Assembly (NCBI GenBank): GCA_964057225.1
Contig: OZ059897.1
Span: forward strand, 21,762,001-21,826,000
DNA from: Auanema rhodensis
Taxonomy: Eukaryota > Nematoda > Chromadorea > Rhabditida > Rhabditidae
Direction: 5' to 3'
DNA: 64,000 nt
Every line of letters starts with the position of its first letter. Position 1 is the stretch's first letter. A model generated the notes under the pieces. It was not told the DNA's origin, searched no databases, and worked only from the letters and a program-made list of their open reading frames with translations. Position numbers and translations under genes: made by a program. Below are positions 13,553 to 27,808 of this stretch, piece by piece.

Positions 13553-16500
13553 ATGTCCATATTAGTCTAAAAACAAATTTTTATTGATATTGGTTCTTGG
13601 TAACCATGACTTTGAAATTTACGTGAACTTTAATTTATGCTAATTAAATGTACACGTGATGTGCACTTGGTATGTAACTCGCTTCACGTGAAAGATAAAG
13701 AGATGCGGTTTTTAAAATTAGATTCCCCATGTCCATATTAGTCTAAAAACAAATTTTTATTGATATTGGTGCATGGTAACCATGACTTTGAAATTTACGT
13801 GAACTTTAATTTATGCTAATTAAATGTACACGTGATGTGCACTTGGTATGTATTTCGCTTCACGTGAAAGATAAAGAGATGCGGTTTTCAAAATTAGATT
13901 CTCCATGTCCATATTAGTCTAAAAACAAATTTTTATTGATATTGGTTCATGGTAACCATGACTTTGAAATTTACGTGAACTTAAATTTATGCTAATTAAA
14001 TGTACACGTGATGTGCACTTGGTATGTAACTTGCTTCACGTGAAAGATAAAGAGATGCGGTTTTCAAAATTAGATTCCCCATGTCCATATTAGTCTAAAA
14101 ACAAATTTTTATTGATATTGGTTCATGGTAACCATGACTTTGAAATTTACGTGAACTTAAATTTATGCTAATTAAATGTACACGTGATGTGCACTTGGTA
14201 TGTAACTCGCTTCACGTGAAAGATAAAGAGATGCGGTTTTCAAAATTAGATTCTTCATGTCCATATTAGTCTAAAAACAAATTTTTATTGATATTGGTGC
14301 ATGGTAACCATGACTTTGAAATTTACGTGAACTTTAATTTATGCTAATTAAATGTACACGTGATGTGCACTTGGTATGTAACTCGCTTCACGTGAAAGAT
14401 AAAGAGATGCGGTTTTCAAAATTAGATTCCCCATGTCCATATTAGTCTAAAAACAAATTTTTATTGATATTGGTGCATGGTAACCATGACTTTGAAATTT
14501 ACGTGAACTTTAATTTATGCTAATTAAATGTACACGTGATGTGCACTTGGTATGTAACTCGCTTCACGTGAAAGATAAAGAGATGCGGTTTTCAAAATTA
14601 GATTCCCCATGTCCATATTAGTCTAAAAACAAATTTTTATTGATATTGGTTCATGGTAACCATGACTTTGAAATTTACGTGAACTTTAATTTATGCTAAT
14701 TAAATGTACACGTGATGTGCACTTGGTATGTAACTCGCTTCAGGCGAAAGATAAAGAGATGCGGTTTTCAAAATTAGATTCCCCATGTCCATATTAGTCT
14801 AAAAACAAATTTTTATTGATATTGGTGCATGGTAACCATGACTTTGAAATTTACGTGAACTTTAATTTATGCTAATTAAATGTACACGTGATGTGCACTT
14901 GGTATGTAACTCGCTTCACGTGAAAGATAAAGAGATGCGGTTTTCAAAATTAGATTCCCCATGTCCATATTAGTCTAAAAACAAATTTTTATTGATATTG
15001 GTGCATGGTAACCATGACTTTGAAATTTACGTGAACTTTAATTTATGCTAATTAAATGTACACGTGATGTGCACTTGGTATGTAACTCGCTTCACGTGAA
15101 AGATAAAGAGATGCGGTTTTCAAAATTAGATTCCCCATGTCCATATTAGTCTAAAAACAAATTTTTATTGATATTGGTGCATGGTAACCATGACTTTGAA
15201 ATTTACGTGAACTTTAATTTATGCTAATTAAATGTACACGTGATGTGCACTTGGTATGTAACTCGCTTCACGTGAAAGATAAAGAGATGCGGTTTTCAAA
15301 ATTAGATTCTCCATGTCCATTTTAGTCTAAAAACAAATTTTTATTGATATTGGTGCATGGTAACCATGACTTTGAAATTCACGTGAACTTTAATTTATGC
15401 TAATTAAATGTACACGTGATGTGCACTTGGTATGTAACTCGCTTCACGTGAAAGATAAAGAGATGCGGTTTTCAAAATTAGATTCCCCATGTCCATATTA
15501 GTCTAAAAACAAATTTTTATTGATATTGGTTCATGGTAACCATGACTTTGAAATTTACGTGAACTTTAATTTATGCTAATTAAATGTACACGTGATGTGC
15601 ACTTGGTATGTAACTCGCTTCACGTGAAAGATAAAGAGATGCGGTTTTCAAAATTAGATTCCCCATGTCCATATTAGTCTAAAAACAAATTTTTATTGAT
15701 ATTGGTTCTTGGTAACCATGACTTTGAAATTTACGTGAACTTTAATTTATGCTAATTAAATGTACACGTGATGTGCACTTGGTATGTAACTCGCTTCACG
15801 TGAAAGGTAAAGAGATGCGGTTTTTAAAATTAGATTCCCCATGTCCATATTAGTCTAAAAACAAATTTTTATTGATATTGGTGCATGGTAACCATGACTT
15901 TGAAATTTACGTGAACTTTAATTTATGCTAATTAAATGTACACGTGATGTGCACTTGGTATGTATTTCGCTTCACGTGAAAGATAAAGAGATGCGGTTTT
16001 CAAAATTAGATTCTCCATGTCCATATTAGTCTAAAAACAAATTTTTATTGATATTGGTTCATGGTAACCATGACTTTGAAATTTACGTGAACTTAAATTT
16101 ATGCTAATTAAATGTACACGTGATGTGCACTTGGTATGTAACTTGCTTCACGTGAAAGATAAAGAGATGCGGTTTTCAAAATTAGATTCCCCATGTCCAT
16201 TTTAGTCTAAAAACAAATTTTTATTGATATTGGTTCATGGTAACCATGACTTTGAAATTTACGTGAACTTAAATTTATGCTAATTAAATGTACACGTGAT
16301 GTGCACTTGGTATGTAACTTGCTTCACGTGAAAGATAAAGAGATGCGGTTTTCAAAATTAGATTCCCCATGTCCATATTAGTCTAAAAACAAATTTTTAT
16401 TGATATTGGTTCTTGGTAACCATGACTTTGAAATTTACGTGTACTTTAATTTATGCTAATTAAATGTACACGTGATGTGCACTTGGTATGTAACTCGCTT

Positions 16501-16896
16501 CACGTGAAAGATAAAGAGATGCGGTTTTTAAAATTAGATTCCCCATGTCCATATTAGTCTAAAAACAAATTTTTATTGATATTGGTGCATGGTAACCATG
16601 ACTTTGAAATTCACGTGAACTTTAATTTATGCTAATTAAATGTACACGTGATGTGCACTTGGTATGTAACTCGCTTCACGTGAAAGATAAAGAGATGCGG
16701 TTTTCAAAATTAGATTCCCCATGTCCATATTAGTCTAAAAACAAATTTTTATTGATATTGGTTCATGGTAACCATGACTTTGAAATTTACGTGAACTTTA
16801 ATTTATGCTAATTAAATGTACACGTGATGTGCACTTGGTATGTATTTCGCTTCACGTGAAAGATAAAGAGATGCGGTTTTCAAAATTAGATTCTCC
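13553..16896 (+). repeat. Recurrent TTCTTGG / TATTTCGC monomer series
   Basis: The ordered trio TTCTTGG with GGTTTTTAAAA, then TATTTCGC with TTCTCC, then TTCATGG with CTTAAAT and AACTTGC starts at 13553. It recurs 12 monomers later at 15665, and again in altered form from 16369, where TATTTCGC is two monomers further on rather than one. Monomers with CCATTTTAG occur at 15313 and 16193. The block boundaries are uncertain because the intervening monomers are near consensus. Confidence 0.65.
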
Positions 16897-19800
16897 ATGT
16901 CCATATTAGTCTAAAAACAAATTTTTATTGATATTGGTTCATGGTAACCATGACTTTGAAATTTACGTGAACTTAAATTTATGCTAATTAAATGTACACG
17001 TGATGTGCACTTGGTATGTAACTTGCTTCACGTGAAAGATAAAGAGATGCGGTTTTCAAAATTAGATTCCCCATGTCCATATTAGTCTAAAAACAAATTT
17101 TTATTGATATTGGTGCATGGTAACCATGACTTTGAAATTTACGTGAACTTTAATTTATGCTAATTAAATGTACACGTGATGTGCACTTGGTATGTAACTC
17201 GCTTCACGTGAAAGATAAAGAGATGCGGTTTTCAAAATTAGATTCCCCATGTCCATATTAGTCTAAAAACAAATTTTTATTGATATTGGTGCATGGTAAC
17301 CATGACTTTGAAATTTACGTGAACTTTAATTTATGCTAATTAAATGTACACGTGATGTGCACTTGGTATGTAACTCGCTTCACGTGAAAGATAAAGAGAT
17401 GCGGTTTTCAAAATTAGATTCCCCATGTCCATATTAGTCTAAAAACAAATTTTTATTGATATTGGTTCATGGTAACCATGACTTTGAAATTTACGTGAAC
17501 TTTAATTTATGCTAATTAAATGTACACGTGATGTGCACTTGGTATGTAACTCGCTTCACGTGAAAGATAAAGAGATGCGGTTTTCAAAATTAGATTCCCC
17601 ATGTCCATATTAGTCTAAAAACAAATTTTTATTGATATTGGTGCATGGTAACCATGACTTTGAAATTTACGTGAACTTTAATTTATGCTAATTAAATGTA
17701 CACGTGATGTGCACTTGGTATGTATTTCGCTTCACGTGAAAGATAAAGAGATGCGGTTTTCAAAATTAGATTCCCCATGTCCATATTAGTCTAAAAACAA
17801 ATTTTTATTGATATTGGTGCATGGTAACCATGACTTTGAAATTTACGTGAACTTTAATTTATGCTAATTAAATGTACACGTGATGTGCACTTGGTATGTA
17901 ACTCGCTTCACGTGAAAGATAAAGAGATGCGGTTTTCAAAATTAGATTCTCCATGTCCATATTAGTCTAAAAACAAATTTTTATTGATATTGGTGCATGG
18001 TAACCATGACTTTGAAATTCACGTGAACTTTAATTTATGCTAATTAAATGTACACGTGATGTGCACTTGGTATGTAACTCGCTTCACGTGAAAGATAAAG
18101 AGATGCGGTTTTCAAAATTAGATTCCCCATGTCCATATTAGTCTAAAAACAAATTTTTATTGATATTGGTTCATGGTAACCATGACTTTGAAATTTACGT
18201 GAACTTTAATTTATGCTAATTAAATGTACACGTGATGTGCACTTGGTATGTAACTCGCTTCACGTGAAAGATAAAGAGATGCGGTTTTTAAAATTAGATT
18301 CCCCATGTCCATATTAGTCTAAAAACAAATTTTTATTGATATTGGTGCATGGTAACCATGACTTTGAAATTTACGTGAACTTTAATTTATGCTAATTAAA
18401 TGTACACGTGATGTGCACTTGGTATGTAACTCGCTTCACGTGAAAGATAAAGAGATGCGGTTTTTAAAATTAGATTCCCCATGTCCATATTAGTCTAAAA
18501 ACAAATTTTTATTGATATTGGTGCATGGTAACCATGACTTTGAAATTTACGTGAACTTTAATTTATGCTAATTAAATGTACACGTGATGTGCACTTGGTA
18601 TGTAACTCGCTTCACGTGAAAGATAAAGAGATGCGGTTTTCAAAATTAGATTCCCCATGTCCATATTAGTCTAAAAACAAATTTTTATTGATATTGGTGC
18701 ATGGTAACCATGACTTTGAAATTTACGTGAACTTTAATTTATGCTAATTAAATGTACACGTGATGTGCACTTGGTATGTAACTCGCTTCACGTGAAAGAT
18801 AAAGAGATGCGGTTTTCAAAATTAGATTCTTCATGTCCATATTAGTCTAAAAACAAATTTTTATTGATATTGGTGCATGGTAACCATGACTTTGAAATTT
18901 ACGTGAACTTTAATTTATGCTAATTAAATGTACACGTGATGTGCACTTGGTATGTAACTCGCTTCACGTGAAAGATAAAGAGATGCGGTTTTCAAAATTA
19001 GATTCCCCATGTCCATATTAGTCTAAAAACAAATTTTTATTGATATTGGTGCATGGTAACCATGACTTTGAAATTTACGTGAACTTTAATTTATGCTAAT
19101 TAAATGTACACGTGATGTGCACTTGGTATGTAACTCGCTTCACGTGAAAGATAAAGAGATGCGGTTTTCAAAATTAGATTCCCCATGTCCATATTAGTCT
19201 AAAAACAAATTTTTATTGATATTGGTTCATGGTAACCATGACTTTGAAATTTACGTGAACTTTAATTTATGCTAATTAAATGTACACGTGATGTGCACTT
19301 GGTATGTAACTCGCTTCACGTGAAAGATAAAGAGATTCGGTTTTCAAAATTAGATTCCCCATGTCCATATTAGTCTAAAAACAAATTTTTATTGATATTG
19401 GTGCATGGTAACCATGACTTTGAAATTTACGTGAACTTTAATTTATGCTAATTAAATGTACACGTGATGTGCACTTGGTATGTAACTCGCTTCACGTGAA
19501 AGATAAAGAGATGCGGTTTTCAAAATTAGATTCCCCATGTCCATATTAGTCTAAAAACAAATTTTTATTGATATTGGTGCATGGTAACCATGACTTTGAA
19601 ATTTACGTGAACTTTAATTTATGCTAATTAAATGTACACGTGATGTGCACTTGGTATGTAACTCGCTTCACGTGAAAGATAAAGAGATGCGGTTTTCAAA
19701 ATTAGATTCCCCATGTCCATATTAGTCTAAAAACAAATTTTTATTGATATTGGTGCATGGTAACCATGACTTTGAAATTTACGTGAACTTTAATTTATGC

Positions 19801-22800
19801 TAATTAAATGTACACGTGATGTGCACTTGGTATGTAACTCGCTTCACGTGAAAGATAAAGAGATGCGGTTTTCAAAATTAGATTCCCCATGTCCATATTA
19901 GTCTAAAAACAAATTTTTATTGATATTGGTTCATGGTAACCATGACTTTGAAATTTACGTGAACTTTAATTTATGCTAATTAAATGTACACGTGATGTGC
20001 ACTTGGTATGTAACTCGCTTCAGGTGAAAGATAAAGAGATGCGGTTTTCAAAATTAGATTCCCCATGTCCATATTAGTCTAAAAACAAATTTTTATTGAT
20101 ATTGGTGCATGGTAACCATGACTTTGAAATTTACGTGAACTTTAATTTATGCTAATTAAATGTACACGTGATGTGCACTTGGTATGTAACTCGCTTCACG
20201 TGAAAGATAAAGAGATGCGGTTTTCAAAATTAGATTCCCCATGTCCATATCAGTCTAAAAACAAATTTTTATTGATATTGGTTCATGGTAACCATGACTT
20301 TGAAATTTACGTGAACTTAAATTTATGCTAATTAAATGTACACGTGATGTGCACTTGGTATGTAACTTGCTTCACGTGAAAGATAAAGAGATGCGGTTTT
20401 TAAAATTAGATTCCCCATGTCCATATTAGTCTAAAAACAAATTTTTATTGATATTGGTTCATGGTAACCATGACTTTGAAATTTACGTGAACTTTAATTT
20501 ATGCTAATTAAATGTACACGTGATGTGCACTTGGTATGTAACTCGCTTCACGTGAAAGATAAAGAGATTCGGTTTTCAAAATTAGATTCCCCATGTCCAT
20601 ATTAGTCTAAAAACAAATTTTTATTGATATTGGTGCATGGTAACCATGACTTTGAAATTTACGTGAACTTTAATTTATGCTAATTAAATGTACACGTGAT
20701 GTGCACTTGGTATGTAACTCGCTTCACGTGAAAGATAAAGAGATGCGGTTTTCAAAATTAGATTCCCCATGTCCATATTAGTCTAAAAACAAATTTTTAT
20801 TGATATTGGTGCATGGTAACCATGACTTTGAAATTTACGTGAACTTTAATTTATGCTAATTAAATGTACACGTGATGTGCACTTGGTATGTAACTCGCTT
20901 CACGTGAAAGATAAAGAGATGCGGTTTTCAAAATTAGATTCCCCATGTCCATATTAGTCTAAAAGCAAATTTTTATTGATATTGGTGCATGGTAACCATG
21001 ACTTTGAAATTTACGTGAACTTTAATTTATGCTAATTAAATGTACACGTGATGTGCACTTGGTATGTAACTCGCTTCACGTGAAAGATAAAGAGATGCGG
21101 TTTTCAAAATTAGATTCCCCATGTCCATATTAGACTAAAAACGAATTTTTATTGATATTGGTTCATGGTAACCATGACTTTGAAATTTACGTGAACTTTA
21201 ATTTATGCTAATTAAATGTACACGTGATGTGCACTTGGTATGTAACTCGCTTCACGTGAAAGATAAAGAGATGCGGTTTTCAAAATTAGATTCCCCATGT
21301 CCATATTAGTCTAAAAACAAATTTTTATTGATATTGGTGCATGGTAACCATGACTTTGAAATTTACGTGAACTTTAATTTATGCTAATTAAATGTACACG
21401 TGATGTGCACTTGGTATGTAACTCGCTTCACGTGAAAGATAAAGAGATGCGGTTTCCAAAATTAGATTCCCCATGTCCATATTAGTCTAAAAACAAATTT
21501 TTATTGATATTGGTTCATGGTAACCATGACTTTGAAATTTACGTGAACTTAAATTTATGCTAATTAAATGTACACGTGATGTGCACTTGGTATGTAACTT
21601 GCTTCACGTGAAAGAGAAAGAGATGCGGTTTTCAAAATTAGATTCCCCATGTCCATATTAGTCTAAAAACAAATTTTTATTGATATTGGTGCATGGTAAC
21701 CATGACTTTGAAATTTACGTGAACTCTAATTTATGCTAATTAAATGTACACGTGATGTGCACTTGGTATGTAACTCGCTTCACGTGAAAGATAAAGAGAT
21801 GCGGTTTTCAAAATTAGATTCCCCATGTCCATATTAGTCTAAAAACAAATTTTTATTGATATTGGTTCATGGTAACCATGACTTTGAAATTTACGTGAAC
21901 TTTAATTTATGCTAATTAAATGTACACGTGATGTGCACTTGGTATGTAATTCGCTTCACGTGAAAGATAAAGAGATGCGGTTTTCAAAATTAGATTCCCC
22001 ATGTCCATATTAGTCTAAAAACAAATTTTTATTGATATTGGTTCATGGTAACCATGACTTTGAAATTTACGTGAACTTTAATTTATGCTAATTAAATGTA
22101 CACGTGATGTGCACTTGGTATGTAACTCGCTTCACATGAAAGATAAAGAGATGCGGTTTTCAAAATTAGATTCCCCATGTCCATATTAGTCTAAAAACAA
22201 ATTTTTATTGATATTGGTTCATGGTAACCATGACTTTGAAATTTACGTGAACTTTAATTTATGCTAATTAAATGTACACGTGATGTGCACTTGGTATGTA
22301 ATTCGCTTCACGTGAAAGATAAAGAGATGCGGTTTTTAAAATTAGATTCCCCATGTCCATATTAGTCTAAAAACAAATTTTTATTGATATTGGTTCATGG
22401 TAACCATGACTTTGAAATTTACGTGAACTTAAATTTATGCTAATTAAATGTACACGTGATGTGCACTTGGTATGTAACTTGCTTCACGTGAAAGATAAAG
22501 AGATGCGGCTTTCAAAATTAGATTCCCCATGTCCATATTAGTCTAAAAACAAATTTTTATTGATATTGGTGCATGGTAACCATGACTTTGAAATTTACGT
22601 GAACTTTAATTTATGCTAATTAAATGTACACGTGATGTGCACTTGGTATGTAACTCGCTTCACGTGAAAGATAAAGAGATGCGGTTTTCAAAATTAGATT
22701 CCCCATGTCCATATTAGTCTAAAAACAAATTTTTATTGATATTGGTGCATGGTAACCATGACTTTGAAATTTACGTGAACTTTAATTTATGCTAATTAAA

Positions 22801-23408
22801 TGTACACGTGATGTGCACTTGGTATGTAACTCGCTTCACGTGAAAGATAAAGAGATGCGGTTTTCAAAATTAGATTCCCCATGTCCATATTAGTCTAAAA
22901 ACAAATTTTTATTGATATTGGTGCATGGTAACCATGACTTTGAAATTTACGTGAACTTTAATTTATGCTAATTAAATGTACACGTGATGTGCACTTGGTA
23001 TGTAACTCGCTTCACGTGAAAGATAAAGAGATGCGGTTTTCAAAATTAGATTCCCCATGTCCATATTAGTCTAAAAACAAATTTTTATTGATATTGGTTC
23101 ATGGTAACCATGACTTTGAAATTTACGTGAACTTAAATTTATGCTAATTAAATGTACACGTGATGTGCACTTGGTATGTAACTTGCTTCACGTGAAAGAT
23201 AAAGAGATGCGGTTTTCAAAATTAGATTCCCCATGTCCATATTAGTCTAAAAACAAATTTTTATTGATATTGGTGCATGGTAACCATGACTTTGAAATTT
23301 ACGTGAACTTTAATTTATGCTAATTAAATGTACACGTGATGTGCACTTGGTATGTAACTCGCTTCACGTGAAAGATAAAGAGATGCGGTTTTCAAAATTA
23401 GATTCCCC

Positions 23409-26400
23409 ATGTCCATATTAGTCTAAAAACAAATTTTTATTAATATTGGTGCATGGTAACCATGACTTTGAAATTCACGTGAACTTTAATTTATGCTAAT
23501 TAAATGTACACGTGATGTGCACTTGGTATGTAATTCGCTTCACGTGAAAGATAAAGAGATGCGGTTTTTAAAATTAGATTCCCCATGTCCATATTAGTCT
23601 AAAAACAAATTTTTATTGATATTGGTGCATGGTAACCATGACTTTGAAATTTACGTGAACTTTAATTTATGCTAATTAAATGTACACGTGATGTGCACTT
23701 GGTATGTAACTCGCTTCACGTGAAAGATAAAGAGATGCGGTTTTCAAAATTAGATTCCCCATGTCCATATTAGTCTAAAAACAAATTTTTATTGATATTG
23801 GTGCATGGTAACCATGACTTTGAAATTTACGTGAACTTTAATTTATGCTAATTAAATGTACACGTGATGTGCACTTGGTATGTAACTCGCTTCACGTGAA
23901 AGATAAAGAGATGCGGTTTTCAAAATTAGATTCCCCATGTCCATATTAGTCTAAAAACAAATTTTTATTGATATTGGTGCATGGTAACCATGACTTTGGA
24001 ATTTACGTGAACTTTAATTTATGCTAATTAAATGTACACGTGATGTGCACTTGGTATGTAACTCGCTTCACGTGAAAGATAAAGAGATGCGGTTTTCAAA
24101 ATTAGATTCCCCATGTCCATATTAGTCTAAAAACAAATTTTTATTGATATTGGTGCATGGTAACCATGACTTTGAAATTTACGTGAACTTTAATTTATGC
24201 TAATTAAATGTACACGTGATGTGCACTTGGTATGTAACTCGCTTCACGTGAAAGATAAAGAGATGCGGTTTTCAAAATTAGATTCCCCATGTCCATATTA
24301 GTCTAAAAACAAATTTTTATTGATATTGCTTCATGGTAACCATGACTTTGAAATTTACGTGAACTTTAATTTATGCTAATTAAATGTACACGTGATGTGC
24401 ACTTGGTATGTAACTCGCTTCACGTGAAAGATAAAGAGATGCGGTTTTCAAAATTAGATTCCCCATGTCCATATTAGTCTAAAAACAAATTTTTATTGAT
24501 ATTGGTGCATGGTAACCATGACTTTGAAATTTACGTGAACTTTAATTTATGCTAATTAAATGTACACGTGATGTGCACTTGGTATGTAACTCGCTTCACG
24601 TGAAAGATAAAGAGATGCGGTTTTCAAAATTAGATTCCCCATGTCCATATTAGTCTAAAAACAAATTTTTATTGATATTGGTGCATGGTAACCATGACTT
24701 TGAAATTTACGTGAACTTTAATTTATGCTAATTAAATGTACACGTGATGTGCACTTGGTATGTAACTCGCTTCACGTGAAAGATAAAGAGATGCGGTTTT
24801 CAAAATTAGATTCCCCATGTCCATATTAGTCTAAAAACAAATTTTTATTAATATTGGTGCATGGTAACCATGACTTTGAAATTCACGTGAACTTTAATTT
24901 ATGCTAATTAAATGTACACGTGATGTGCACTTGGTATGTAATTCGCTTCACGTGAAAGATAAAGAGATGCGGTTTTTAAAATTAGATTCCCCATGTCCAT
25001 ATTAGTCTAAAAACAAATTTTTATTGATATTGGTGCGTGGTAACCATGACTTTGAAATTTACGTGAACTTTAATTTATGCTAATTAAATGTACACGTGAT
25101 GTGCACTTGGTATGTAACTCGCTTCACGTGAAAGATAAAGAGATGCGGTTTTTAAAATAAGATTCCCCATGTCCATATTAGTCTAAAAACAAATTTTTAT
25201 TGATATTGGTTCATGGTAACCATGACTTTGAAATTTACGTGAACTTTAATTTATGCTAATTAAATGTACACGTGATGTGCACTTGGTATGTAACTCGCTT
25301 CACGTGAAAGATAAAGAGATGCGGTTTTCAAAATTAGATTCCCCATGTCCATATTAGTCTAAAAACAAATTTTTATTGATATTGGTGCATGGTAACCATG
25401 ACTTTGGAATTTACGTGAACTTTAATTTATGCTAATTAAATGTACACGTGATGTGCACTTGGTATGTAACTCGCTTCACGTGAAAGATAAAGAGATGCGG
25501 TTTTCAAAATTAGATTCCCCATGTCCATATTAGTCTAAAAACAAATTTTTATTGATATTGGTGCATGGTAACCATGACTTTGAAATTTACGTGAACTTTA
25601 ATTTATGCTAATTAAATGTACACGTGATGTGCACTTGGTATGTAACTCGCTTCACGTGAAAGATGAAGACATGCGGTTTTCAAAATTAGATTCCCCATGT
25701 CCATATTAGTCTAAAAACAAATTTTTATTGATATTGGTGCATGGTAACCATGACTTTGAAATTTACGTGAACTTTAATTTATGCTAATTAAATGTACACG
25801 TGATGTGCACTTGGTATGTAACTCGCTTCACGTGAAAGATAAAGAGATGCGGTTTTCAAAATTAGATTCCCCATGTCCATATTAGTCTAAAAACAAATTT
25901 TTATTGATATTGCTTCATGGTAACCATGACTTTGAAATTTACGTGAACTTTAATTTATGCTAATTAAATGTACACGTGATGTGCACTTGTTATGTAACTC
26001 GCTTCACGTGAAAGATAAAGAGATGCGGTTTTCAAAATTAGATTCCCCATGTCCATATTAGTCTAAAAACAAATTTTTATTGATATTGGTGCATGGTAAC
26101 CATGACTTTGAAATTTACGTGAACTTTAATTTATGCTAATTAAATGTACACGTGATGTGCACTTGGTATGTAACTCGCTTCACGTGAAAGATAAAGAGAT
26201 GCGGTTTTCAAAATTAGATTCCCCATGTCCATATTAGTCTAAAAACAAATTTTTATTGATATTGGTGCATGGTAACCATGACTTTGGAATTTACGTGAAC
26301 TTTAATTTATGCTAATTAAATGTACACGTGATGTGCACTTGGTATGTAACTCGCTTCACGTGAAAGATAAAGAGATGCTGTTTTCAAAATTAGATTCCCC

Positions 26401-27104
26401 ATGTCCATATTAGTCTAAAAACAAATTTTTATTGATATTGGTGCATGGTAACCATGACTTTGAAATTTACGTGAACTTTAATTTATGCTAATTAAATGTA
26501 CACGTGATGTGCACTTGGTATGTAACTCGCTTCACGTGAAAGATAAAGAGATGCGGTTTTCAAAATTAGATTCCCCATGTCCATATTAGTCTAAAAACAA
26601 ATTTTTATTGATATTGGTGCATGGTAACCATGACTTTGAAATTTACGTGAACTTTAATTTATGCTAATTAAATGTACACGTGATGTGCACTTGGTATGTA
26701 ACTCGCTTCACGTGAAAGATGAAGACATGCGGTTTTCAAAATTAGATTCCCCATGTCCATATTAGTCTAAAAACAAATTTTTATTGATATTGCTTCATGG
26801 TAACCATGACTTTGAAATTTACGTGAACTTTAATTTATGCTAATTAAATGTACACGTGATGTGCACTTGGTATGTAACTCGCTTCACGTGAAAGATAAAG
26901 AGATGCGGTTTTCAAAATTAGATTCCCCATGTCCATATTAGTCTAAAAACAAATTTTTATTGATATTGGTGCATGGTAACCATGACTTTGAAATTTACGT
27001 GAACTTTAATTTATGCTAATTAAATGTACACGTGATGTGCACTTGGTATGTAACTCGCTTCACGTGAAAGATAAAGAGATGCGGTTTTCAAAATTAGATT
27101 CCCC
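23409..27104 (+). repeat. Overlapping 8-, 9- and 5-monomer duplications
   Basis: The monomer with ATTAATATTGG, TTCACGTGAAC and AATTCGC at 23409 recurs at 24817, an 8-monomer offset. The TTTGGAATTT monomer recurs at 23937, 25345 and 26225 (8 and then 5 monomers). The TTGCTTCATGG monomer recurs at 24289, 25873 and 26753 (9 and then 5). A GATGAAGACATG monomer at 25521 and 26577 is offset by 6. The changing offsets show gain or loss of single whole monomers inside duplicated blocks. Confidence 0.75.
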
Positions 27105-27808
27105 ATGTCCATATTAGTCTAAAAACAAATTTTTATTGATATTGGTGCATGGTAACCATGACTTTGAAATTTACGTGAACTTTAATTTATGCTAATTAAA
27201 TGTACACGTGATGTGCACTTGGTATGTAACTCGCTTCACGTGAAAGATAAAGAGATGCGGTTTTCAAAATTAGATTCCCCATGTCCATATTAGTCTAAAA
27301 ACAAATTTTTATTGATACTGGTTCATGGTAACCATGACTTTGAAATTTACGTGAACTTTAATTTTTGCTAATTAAATGTACACGGGATGTGCACTTGGTA
27401 TGTAACTCGCTTCACGTGAAAGATAAAGAGATGCGGTTTTCAAAATTAGATTCCCCATGTCCATATTAGTCTAAAAACAAATTTTTATTGATATTGGTGC
27501 ATGGTAACCATGACTTTGAAATTCACGTGAACTTTAATTTATGCTAATTAAATGTACACGTGATGTGCACTTGATATGTAACTCGCTTCACGTGAAAGAT
27601 AAAGAGATGCGGTTTTCAAAATTAGATTCCCCATGTCCATATTAGTCTAAAAACAAATTTTTATTGATATTGGTGCATGGTAACCATGACTTTGAAATTC
27701 ACGTGAACTTTAATTTATGCTAATTAAATGTACACGTGATGTGCACTTGGTATGTAACTCTCTTCACGTGAAAGATAAAGAGATGCGGTTTTCAAAATTA
27801 GATTCCCC

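Noticed and set aside
20149-20331. 60-codon open frame in the satellite
   Set aside because: It is open only because one substitution (TAG to CAG in TATTAGTC) removed a stop present in other monomers. The sequence is plain satellite with no codon constraint.
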